Shown here: positions 19,700-27,851 of the stretch, one piece after another
Layout: the number at the start of each line of letters is the position of its first letter
How positions within the stretch are numbered: position 1 is the first letter of the stretch
Origin: Hofstenia miamia
Lineage: Eukaryota; Xenacoelomorpha; Acoela; Hofsteniidae
Assembly: GCA_900660155.1 (NCBI GenBank)
Contig: CABFPE010000424.1
Coordinates: forward strand, 555,705 to 583,555
Direction: 5' to 3'
DNA length: 27,851 nucleotides
The notes under the pieces: generated by a model
Told to the model about the DNA's origin: nothing
The model's input: the letters and a program-made list of their open reading frames with translations, nothing else
The model's database searches: none
Position numbers and translations under genes: made by a program

Positions 19700-21570
19700 T
19701 TGAAATGAAAAAACACAAAAACTAATTAAACTGTAGAAGAAATTATTTTTAACTAAAAAATTACAAAATATAACAAAATATTTATAATTATCTAAGACAC
19801 CCGTGAAGTACTTTATTTATTTATTTATTTCTACAACGAGAAATTGTACTCCGACATAACTTTTCATTTTTTCTTGGTATTCTCTATTTACATGATCATT
19901 ACAGATCAAGCAGTTCTTATCGTTATTGTACTAAAAAATCCCAATGTTCTTTGTTATTACTGGCCTGTGAGGCCAGTATCTTCTGAGATGAACATTGAAA
20001 TTATTTCACAACAGCACACAGAACTTCTTTTCTAGAAATTTGGCTCATTGTTGTTTGGACGAAGCTAAATATGAATAATGGGTAGCAGAAACACTAGTAA
20101 TTATGAAATGTGTAAATCAAAAACTTGTTACAGGCTAAAAGAACTCACTTTAGTTAAAAAGAAATAATTAGCAGACAATACAAAATTACCATTAATTACT
20201 GACATCATGAGGAATTGCTGTTTCACAATATTGTAAATTTTTCTATCGATATTCGTATTGGTAAACAGATCTAAGATATTTTCAATCTAAGGGTTTAGTA
20301 GAAATCAGAAAGTAGCTTGCGTTTAGCTCTGTATTTTGTTGGTATTTGTCTTTTCTCTTCGAACAAAATCGGCGTTGAATGGAATATTTTTTACTGTTTT
20401 AAGCTTTTTGACATGTTACATAACATGTCCCTAGTGTCTCAAATAGATGTATGATTTGTGGAAATCAATGATTAGTGTGCCAATGTTCAAATTGTTGGAG
20501 TTACAAATGTCTACAATATATTTCAAGAATTGCTTAACAACATTTTGTGGTTTTTATGAATCCCGTTTAGATGGGCTATGTAATTTTCGCTAATACTGCT
20601 AAGCCTGCTATTTATCATGTGCGCTATAATTTTTAGGTCAATTTTTACCGATCAGTCTAATTACAGCATTGGTTCTAATTACGGCAACCCAATTCCACCG
20701 TTAGTGCCATAAATGCCATTTTGGTTGTTTTATATTACAAAATGTATTTTATTAATTTTACGTTTAATGTATTCGTAAATTTTAAATATACTCATTATTG
20801 TAAAAAAAATTTAGGATTTAGGTTTTATGGTTTTTATAACAATTATTGAAATAATTGATAACATTGCAATTTCTTGTGTCAATTTGATTGGTGCTTATAT
20901 TCAGCTAAGATCTCTCTATTTTTAATGCATACTAGGATTTGTTTTCAGCTGCCATTCCACTATAATTATTATGATGTAATCTTGCTGTCCACTTCCTTTT
21001 AGTAAGAAAGGCAATTAGCAGTAATTCAATACAAATTTCTATATCATCACATAATCCCTTTTCATGAAAAAAGAAGCTGGATTAACTCAAGCACTTTATT
21101 CAGTTTTTAGTCTTTGGGACAGTTGGTTAAATCCTGCATCATATTGAACCAATCATTTTCCAATCCCAAAATAATTTTATATGAATTCTTGAAATTAAAC
21201 CTTAGTCAGCAAACTAAGATAAGTAAAGTGACAATGACATATTAGGTAAATTTAAATACAATTACGCAAAATTTTCAGAAACTTTATAAAACATTGAGAA
21301 GCACTACACTATTGAAAAGGCTTAAATATATATTTATACTTTAATTTTGATCTAGTTTGAATAATGATTTATTTTCAAAAAAGAATCAAGTTAATTTCTA
21401 AAACATTTGAAATTTTACAAGATCCAGTAGTAGTGCTATTGAAAACTGCTTTAATTTCAAATCTTTTTACTATATTACCCATTTTCACCTAATGTTTTAA
21501 GGAGAAGCAAATTGAAATTTAATCAAGGGTAGAAACCATTAAGTCATTCCGAAGATCGTGACATAACTAT
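19700..21570. other. Mostly featureless AT-rich stretch
   Basis: It holds a short TTTA repeat at about 19812-19830 and the hairpin at 19943-19996. No gene or element motif was recognised elsewhere. Confidence 0.5.
19943..19996. other. Imperfect hairpin with perfect 8-bp inner stem
   Basis: TACTGGCC (19958-19965), loop TGTGA, GGCCAGTA (19971-19978). Outside it AATGTTC (19943-19949) pairs with GAACATT (19990-19996), leaving internal loops of 8 and 11 nt. It could be a structured RNA or a chance palindrome. Confidence 0.45.
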
Positions 21571-21575
21571 TATGA

Positions 21576-21860
21576 TTAGATAATGGGCACCGTAATTAAG
21601 ATTATCATTTCTGTACAAAGCATTGCTGCTCTATCCTCACAGGTCGCCGAATTGAATGTTTGATCCCAAGTTTGCGCTTTTCGTAATACTTGATTTTGGT
21701 TTTTGTATTTGCAAGCAATGACTAGATAATCGCTTTGTAGATTTAGTTGCAATAAAACCATTTCTTGAGGAAACGTTGGGTCGTTGCACAAAATTATATC
21801 AGGGGATTTGATTTCTCGATCTGGTACTTTGTATCCATTCTGAATCCTGAATTGACACAA
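21576..21860 (-). CDS. Exon-like ORF of unknown function
   Basis: An open frame of about 94 codons on the minus strand, without an ATG at its start. TGTGTCAATTCAG|GATTCAG at about 21855-21845 could be splice acceptors. Composition is balanced and hydrophilic for the first ~80 codons (DREIKSPDIILCNDPTF, LVIACKYKNQNQVLRK, TWDQTFNSATCEDRAAMLC), then turns hydrophobic. A TTT|GTACAG donor candidate lies after AML. This looks more like protein than translated AT-rich noise, but I do not recognise the family and found no flanking exons. A degraded pseudogene exon is equally possible. Confidence 0.3.
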   Translation of the reverse strand: MCQFRIQNGYKVPDREIKSPDIILCNDPTFPQEMVLLQLNLQSDYLVIACKYKNQNQVLRKAQTWDQTFNSATCEDRAAMLCTEMIILITVPII

Positions 21861-23290
21861 ACCCGCAAGACATCACATTGTTAAGTCCCAACACACAATG
21901 AGCTGTTTTAATTTTTTCAATTATAGTGAATATATTATGTGCTAGTTGTTCTCTTGTACATTAAAAATTATAAAATTAAATTCAGCAAGTACTTGGCATT
22001 GCTCTGTATTTTCAGTGTTTGACTATTCTACTGATTCCATTTAATTTCATTACATTTATCTGTAATTTCTGGTTTTTTGTGCGTAAATATATTGTTGAGA
22101 CTTATTTGCGAATTCTTGGTATTGCTTCCGTAACACTTTAGAAAATATTAGCAATTTATATTAATATAGAATATTGGTAAACGTTTAACATATTCATGTT
22201 TATTTATTAAAATTATTAGTCTTCTAAGTTGGCTGGTATTTGAATGTAGAATTTCAACCTTGAGATCAAAAATTTCATTTCTAAAAATTTATTGTGCATT
22301 TTAGTTTATGACGGATCCCAATTGTTCAATTTTTGCACTTTATATCTTGTTTTGTTAGATATCGAGACTTAAGCGAATATTTTTGCTAACTGATTCAAGT
22401 TACTTTTTATAACTAAGCAAAACCTCTGGAGGAGATGTTTTGGCAAATCTATTTTGAAACATGTTTAATTAAAAATATTTCTAAATTCACCTTCAGAAAA
22501 TGTGACACAATTAACTCTAGATGATAAATCATATCATAGAAAGTCGTTCTTTGAAATTGGATTGGCAATTCATAGTATTTATTTAGATTTTATGATAATC
22601 GCACCCTCTCAATTGATGAGAACACTGTGAAAGTTCACTCTCATGAAATGAAGGAACAATTAAAGACTTATTGTTTCAATGAGATATCTTATAGAGCAGA
22701 GGGTTACTCTTTTGAATTTTGATAGAGATATCTCATTGTTCGAAGGGGATTTTTTGCAAAATGTAACTAGGAAGTTGCTATACGTCCACTTGGAGTGACA
22801 GAAAATTTCTTAACTACATGCAGTAATTCTCTTCTACATACTTCCTTTATTGGTATAATCAAGTTTATTTCAACAGTACAAAACATTTTTCTTACTCATC
22901 TGGCTCATTCAAATTGGTTCAAATTGAAATTAATTACGAGTAACCTGTCTATTACATGTTGAATTAACACAATCATTTATAGGTAACTGCTGTACTCCAT
23001 TACAGTAAATTCTAAAATGCTAAATAACGTAAAGAGCTAAAAGAATTATAATGACTGATATCATTGGAAAGTAATTCGTTTAGTAGAATTTCTAAATAGT
23101 TTATTTTGCATATTTCACAATTCTGTTGCTAAATGTTAAAAAATTATATTTAGCTTGGTAAAAGCATTGCAAATAACTCTTTATTTTTTTCTTTTTTAAA
23201 TAATGAATTGCTAAAAGTTATTTATTCATACACATGTATTTTAATCTGCTTTAAATACTCTTGTGAATGAATTTCCTTGTTTTAGTTTCC
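21861..23290. other. AT-rich stretch with one inverted repeat
   Basis: No coding motif seen apart from the inverted repeat listed separately at 22677-22738. Confidence 0.5.
22677..22738. repeat. 13-bp perfect inverted repeat with 36-bp spacer
   Basis: CAATGAGATATCT at 22677-22689 is matched by AGATATCTCATTG at 22726-22738. Each arm contains GATATC. The spacer is GC-moderate and has no ORF. Possible roles are a structured transcript, a transposon remnant or a protein-binding site. None is demonstrated. Confidence 0.5.
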
Positions 23291-23301
23291 AATATTTACA
23301 G
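23286..23301 (+). other. Candidate splice acceptor upstream of ARV1
   Basis: TTTCCAATATTTACAG ends 71 bases before the ARV1 ATG, with no intervening ATG. It may be a trans-splice or 5' UTR intron acceptor. This is weaker than the sites at 9006 and 24708. Confidence 0.35.
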
Positions 23302-23372
23302 TCTACAAAGGGTTTTGCTGTTGATTCTACTATCATTATTTAAAGATTTACATTTTTTCACAATACTTTACA

Positions 23373-24654
23373 ATGCGGTGCATCAATTGCGCACATGTTG
23401 TTCCACATTTGTATACTCAAACGACACCCAACCTTTTGAAGTTGACTACTTGTGAAAAATGTAATGTAATCGTTGATAAGTATGTAGAATGGGAGCATTT
23501 CTTACTTGATGTTTTACTTCTAAGGTATGAATTTTAAATATTAATTTTTACTATGGTCGCGCCTCTATTTACATACAATAACGCATGTATTTATAAAGCA
23601 TTATACTTAATAACATCTCATATTTAGGTTACCGGCCTGTCGTCATTTAATTTTCAATACTCCTACTGCACGTTTGGAATTCAAATTTCTACTATTAGTG
23701 TCTATTAGTGATGCTTATTATAATTGGTGTGTCGTTGAAAGTGGAGTGTCATGGTACAGCGCCCTTTCACTCCACAAACCAGAAACGCCATCTCCTCTTA
23801 TTAATGTAAACAATGTCACATTGATTCTATCTAATTCTGACGTAACATATTTTTAAATATTTAAAAATTTGTAATGTTCCTCTACTTCCAATCAATGTGA
23901 CATTTATAGAAATCAATTAGTAAAGTTATATTGCGCAACAGTGATAGATATGCAATCCTTGAAGCTCAATTTTATAATTTCCTATTCATCAGTATATGCT
24001 TAACTGCGGCCAATATATTGGGGTGTATGTTGATGTTTCTCATTCTTCAAAAATCATTACCATTTGTTGATAAAAGTTTAAACTGGCGAACTGCATTGCG
24101 TACAATAGCCTTATCTCGGATTGCTAATATTTTTGCACTGGTTTTATATATTTGGTGTAGAGAAACAACCGAAGGAGCTGTTGTAATTGCATTTCTTAAG
24201 GTTAGTCACTAAAACATGTTATTTAAAACAGTACGAACATGCTTTTTTTCAAATATGGACAATAAATTATTCGGTATTTGTGAAGTACATATTATATCTA
24301 CCGTGAACTAATTGATAATATTAAAAATTCAACAAAGTATTATTGTAAAATTTCCAAAAATATAAAAGGCTATTCTGAAATATGTTCGAAATTTAGTCTT
24401 AATTCTTAATTGAGGGTTTCATAAACGAGTTACCTGAAATTCCCTGCAGATAATACGATCTTGTTTCATTTGTTCATTTAAAAATTTGATACATGTTGAA
24501 TACGTTTTCAGTCAATATATTATTTCTTTAGATGTACACGTTAATGTCATGTTTGGTGTTTGTAAAGGCTCTTGTGAATCATTGGTTTGTGGCAGAACTT
24601 GTGGTCTCGGTTGGCTATCTCTTTGAATATATTGTTTCTTTAATTATTTCTTAA
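23373..24654 (+). CDS. ARV1: ARV1-family ER lipid homeostasis protein (four exons)
   Basis: Exons: 23373-23524, 23628-23841, 23910-24200, 24532-24654, giving about 259 aa (human ARV1 271). Splice sites are CTAAG|GTATGA, TTTAG|G, AC|GTAACA (alternative AAT|GTAAAC at 23806, 247 aa), TATAG|A, AAG|GTTAGT and TTTAG|A. The N-terminus is the zinc-binding ARV1 homology domain: CINC at residues 3-6, TCEKC ending at residue 30, then VDKYVEWE and ACRHLIFNT. Hydrophobic helices follow in exons 2-4 (FKFLLLVSISDAYYNW, ILGCMLMFLILQ, IALSRIANIFALVLYIW). ARV1 is a multi-pass ER membrane protein implicated in sterol distribution and GPI-anchor synthesis. No ATG occurs between a possible acceptor at 23301 and the start. 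No AATAAA follows the stop before SEM1. The exon 2/3 junction is the least certain. Confidence 0.9.
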
Positions 24655-24683
24655 AATTTTTTGTATTTACGCATTTGATAAGA

Positions 24684-24708
24684 TTTTATATTTTTTGTTT
24701 GTTTTCAG
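24684..24708 (+). other. Strong polypyrimidine tract and acceptor between ARV1 and SEM1
   Basis: A T-rich run ending TTTGTTTGTTTTCAG|TTTG lies 54 bp after the ARV1 stop and 62 bp before the SEM1 ATG. No donor belonging to a SEM1 exon precedes it in the gap. The arrangement fits a spliced-leader acceptor for a downstream cistron. It could also be the acceptor of a SEM1 5' UTR intron whose donor lies inside ARV1. Confidence 0.55.
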
Positions 24709-24760
24709 TTTGTTTGTAATTGAAATTTAGAAGTAGCTTTAAAAAACTTACGTTACTGAC

Positions 24761-24769
24761 ATGATTTAG
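24761..24769 (+). other. Minimal upstream ORF (ATG ATT TAG) before SEM1
   Basis: A two-codon ORF ends one base before the SEM1 ATG at 24771. It would be part of the leader if transcription or splicing starts at or before 24709. Such minimal uORFs can reduce initiation at the main start; any effect here is speculative. Confidence 0.4.
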
Positions 24770-24770
24770 A

Positions 24771-25741
24771 ATGACTGATAATGTGGATTTAGCTACTTTA
24801 GGCGAGGATGATGATTTTGAGGAGTTTATAGAGGAAGGTATACTTTTGTTTTATAGTAGAATCTACTGATATTGTATTTAGAATGGAAAGATGAAGAAAC
24901 TGAACAAGCAGCTAATAAAGACGATCCTGTTTGGAATGATGACTGGGACGATGATGATATTGAAGATGATTTCACCAAAGAACTAAGGTCATTCAGCTTT
25001 GATTTTATACATTTCGCATTGATTAGTGATCTAGTTTTAGAAATTACGTAGTATGATGGCATTAATTTAGCCATTAGATAAACAATTCCAGTCAACTGTG
25101 TTGTATTCTGATCATGGAAACTGACATTTTTTCCACCCATTCAAACTCCTAAAGATTGCGACAAATGTAACCAAAAAGTGGATTGACAACTTGTTTCTTG
25201 AAGCTGCTGTCTTTTTCAATCTATTTAGCCATCTCTAAAGAATCATTTCATTAGCCATCTTCAAGTTTTTCTCTTCCTTATGAAATCTTCAAATTTAGTT
25301 GTATACTTATCTTTTCTTCAGAACATTAATTTTGTAGACTTTTCATGAAATCGCAATTCTCTTACAAACTAGCATCATCAAAAGTTAATACTTGATCATA
25401 TTTCAGTAATTCAACTTTTTCTTGCTGTCAAGAATAATTGGTTTGCACATTACAATAACTCTCACACACTGAAAAAAAATAATTGAAGTAGTACATAATG
25501 AACTAGTCTGAACAAATTGTATAGATATTTCAATAGCTTTTACTTTTCTTTGCAGAACAACTGATTGACTTGTACTATATAATTCTAATTTGAAAATGAA
25601 TAGTCAAAATATTCCCATTCTTGTAGTTGTTCAACGCTGTTCACTATTAAACTTGTTTTATGAATTTTTCATGAATTTTTTCATTTTAGAGCTGAATTAG
25701 AAAAACAGGGTCACAAGATCGAAGCAATGCAGACTAATTGA
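24771..25741 (+). CDS. SEM1: SEM1/DSS1, 26S proteasome lid subunit and BRCA2 cofactor (three exons)
   Basis: Exons: 24771-24837, 24882-24987, 25690-25741, giving 74 aa (human SEM1 70 aa). Junctions are GAAG|GTATAC, TTTAG|AA, CTAAG|GTCATT and TTTAG|AGC. Introns are 44 and 702 bp. The product is very acidic and intrinsically disordered. The two acidic-aromatic clusters typical of the family are present (EDDDFEEFIEEEW, then VWNDDWDDDDIEDDF), followed by the conserved C-terminal helix ELRAELEKQGHK. SEM1 stabilises the proteasome lid, serves in the TREX-2 complex and binds BRCA2-type DNA-repair proteins. The start is chosen because it follows the minimal uORF and gives the family's N-terminal length. 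AATAAA lies 115 bp past the stop. Confidence 0.95.
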
Positions 25742-25855
25742 TTACATTCATTTGAGTTTTTGTAAATGTTTTTTTTTCATTTCCATTGTACTTGGATTTA
25801 TTATTTTCGTTTTAAATTATACGACATTGTACGATTTGATTCGATTTGTTACTTT

Positions 25856-25861
25856 AATAAA
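25856..25861 (+). terminator. Poly(A) signal of SEM1 (AATAAA)
   Basis: The first canonical AATAAA downstream of the SEM1 stop, and also the first downstream of ARV1, outside the SEM1 intron. It may therefore serve the whole gene pair. Confidence 0.7.
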
Positions 25862-25869
25862 ACTTATTC

Positions 25870-26605
25870 ACTTATATAATATACCTTCTGATTTTTAGAA
25901 ATTCAATCAATTTTGGATCATTCCGAATTTTGGATTGTCTATATTCACTGAAATGTATATTCAACTGTAAACAAACTGAGAAACTTTTTGAATAGCTCAA
26001 ATTTTGTTGAGTTATTTCGTATAGACAAAAAATTTAAATTCAAAGTCAAAATTGATGTTTGATAATTCTTAGTTAAGCAAAACACAAATGTTTTACTGCT
26101 GTAAAGTAGTGAATTATAATGGTAAAAACTATAATACTAAAACACGACCATTTAATATATTTTAAAACCTAGGCAAGTATTACGGGGTGAACGTTTACAC
26201 CAAAATTTACCTTTCATTTTGCAAAATACAAAATTTTAAAAGCATTCTGTATACTGAGAAATATATTGTTTGGTACACTTAGCCAAGCAATATCAAGTAA
26301 TTTGAATTTATTGAGAGGGTTTTCATAATCCTTACAATACAAGTTGAAGCCAAAGAAAGATTATATATACTGAAATATTCAAGGTGAATATTAAAAATAA
26401 TGTACAGATCTATACTACAAAAAGTAGTGTAAATATTGACAAAATTCTGTTTTGCATGCCTTGTGTATGAAAGAAAGTTGATTTTCTTGATCATAGTTTC
26501 TATTTATAAAATTGAAAAGTGTTTAGCCAGGAGTTTGTTATTAACAAATTAAAGAGGAAAATTGAATCACAGAATGCATTACATTAAAAAAGGCTGTGCA
26601 GCAAG
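25870..26605. other. No recognisable feature
   Basis: AT-rich intergenic sequence downstream of SEM1. Short ORFs show no family motif. Confidence 0.5.
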
Positions 26606-26611
26606 CGACAA

Positions 26612-26795
26612 TTTAGGATCCACTGCTGGTTAATATATAGTTAAAGGATGTAAGTAATGACATTCTACAATATTCCGATGAGCAAATAACATGCCACTAC
26701 ATTTAATATTTGGGTAAATGACTTAAATAATGAAATTCTACAATGTTCTGATGACACAAAAGCATTCCACACTAGTAACTCCGTTAAAGATTGAA
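26612..26795 (+). mobile_element. Non-LTR RT fragment with duplicated catalytic-box region
   Basis: Reads LGSTAG (GSILGP-like), then DVSNDILQYSDEQITC and, 73 bp later in another frame, WVNDLNNEILQCSDDTKAFH. Each corresponds to the INDL...FADDT block of non-LTR RTs. The nucleotide stretches around ATTCTACAAT at 26662 and 26735 align with each other, so the catalytic box appears twice. It is strongly decayed and no ends were identified. Confidence 0.45.
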
Positions 26796-26799
26796 TATA

Positions 26800-27285
26800 C
26801 TGTTTACCTTTAAATTAATTTAACTCAATTTCAAATTTAACCAAGTCAATGTCAAAAAATCTAAGTCAAAGTCATGAATCCAGAAAGTCTTTCTAGGGCC
26901 ACTCCATAGAAAATATGAAGCACGTTTTACATTTTTAATGAAAAATAAGGTTTTTTGAAGTTAATTTATACTTTGCTTCATATTTTGTCTTCTTTATTAG
27001 TACCATGATAAAAGATAGCAAGGAAATATTAATATTAGTACATGGAAGTGTTGTTATTAAGTTTAAACATCACCAAAAATAATTTCGCATGCCTGTTATA
27101 AAAAAGTAGAGAGATGCTCACCAGCTATTATATATTTATATGCATTAAATATTTTTCCCATATATATATTATTAAATAGAATTGAATTATCAGCAACATA
27201 ACTCCTGTATACGTTGCGATTGATCCTAACAACATGATCAAAACTTTCTTGATATTCTTGAATCCTACAAAGATTAATATTGTCC
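26800..27285. other. No confident feature
   Basis: AT-rich, with an unassigned minus-strand open frame of about 70 codons at 27096-27311 that partly overlaps the retroelement below. It may hold further unrecognised remains of the element starting near 27290. Confidence 0.4.
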
Positions 27286-27289
27286 TGAA

Positions 27290-27851
27290 AAAATTCCTTG
27301 TTACTAATCATTCTCGCAAAAACATAAAAAATGACAAGCCTTGGATTTCCGATTTCTGCAAAAAATTAATAACAAAAAAATGACGCTTTTAAATTTTTTC
27401 TAACTCCTGAAAATTATGAATTATACAACAAAGCTAGAAATATTCCTAATATAGAAAATCGTAAATCTTACAATGAGTATATTACAATGAAAATTACCGA
27501 ACCAAAAGAGTAAATATAATTGATTAACGAAATCTCGAATTGTACCAAATCAAAATCTTTTCCAATAGAAAAAATTTCCAATATTTTAAATCAAACATTT
27601 GCAAATCTAGTTAATTATGACGGTCGTCAAACAAAATTCCAGGAAATAAATCCTAATAGGGACATCCCTGAATTTGGTTTTCGCTTTATAACAAGTTTTG
27701 AAGTAATTAAAGCAATCAAGAAACTAAAATCAAACAAGTCAAGCGGCCCCTCGAAAATTCCAATATGGTTACTAAAAAACAATGCGAAATATATTGCCGA
27801 ACCTTTAAATTATATCTTTAATGAATGCTTAAAATGGCATATTTTTCCCGA
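27290..27851 (+). mobile_element. Non-LTR retroelement, linker and RT start, running off the window
   Basis: Frames read NHSRKNIKNDKPWISDFC (the KPWI/W. . linker block after the endonuclease), TPENYELYNKARN, then an open frame from about 27520. That frame includes FITSFEVIKAIKKLKSNKSS and GPSKIPIWLLKNNAKYIAEP, the N-terminal RT block of CR1/Jockey-type ORF2. Stops at about 27350 and 27510 and indels mark it as decayed. The catalytic motifs should lie beyond the right edge. It is a different lineage from the element at 16-19.7 kb by sequence. Confidence 0.8.

Noticed and set aside
24826..25140. Minus-strand serine-rich open frame of about 100 codons
   Set aside because: Antisense to the acidic SEM1 exon 2 and its intron; no family features.

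Overview
The window is AT-rich (roughly 70% A+T by eye), intron-containing animal DNA. Three recognisable host genes are present. They are a clathrin light chain on the minus strand (7236-9004, two exons), an ARV1-type ER lipid-homeostasis membrane protein on the plus strand (23373-24654, four exons) and the proteasome/BRCA2 cofactor SEM1 (DSS1) on the plus strand (24771-25741, three exons). These genes, together with Penelope-like and non-LTR retroelements and a mariner-like relic, point to an invertebrate metazoan with a small-gene, AT-rich genome. I cannot name the species.

Layout. 1-1960: a decayed Penelope-like retroelement (plus strand) with a still readable RT (YVDD) and a frameshifted GIY-YIG-type endonuclease. 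It is split by a 305-bp PIF/Harbinger-type MITE with clear terminal inverted repeats and a TTA target duplication. 2150-2620: a Tc1/mariner-like transposase relic. 2620-7235: essentially empty, AT-rich. 7236-9004: clathrin light chain. 9083-9430: a degenerate non-coding repeat. 10160-11510: relics of non-LTR reverse transcriptases. 12476-13525: a retroelement 3' end, a possible RT scrap and an unassigned exon-like ORF. 13700-14430: a 5'-truncated non-LTR element with a (TCTA)7 tail. 15084-15820: a region bounded by two clusters of a TCAATC-type short repeat. 16088-19692 (minus): an almost complete CR1/Jockey-group non-LTR element with a PHD-finger ORF1 and an endonuclease-RT ORF2. It carries frameshifts and an odd internal copy of its own 3' terminus inside the RT. 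19700-23300: mostly empty, with two hairpin-forming inverted repeats and one unassigned ORF. 23373-25861: the ARV1-SEM1 pair. 26610-27851: two more non-LTR RT fragments, the last running off the window edge.

The host genes do not form a pathway. The most interesting host feature is how tightly ARV1 and SEM1 are packed. They lie head-to-tail with 116 bp between stop and start, no AATAAA in the gap, and a strong polypyrimidine/AG acceptor upstream of SEM1. The clathrin light chain also has a splice acceptor one base before its ATG. Together these suggest spliced-leader trans-splicing and a possible two-gene operon. This is inference from splice-like sequence only. No CRISPR array, tRNA, rRNA or convincing new gene system was found; much of the rest is layered transposon debris.
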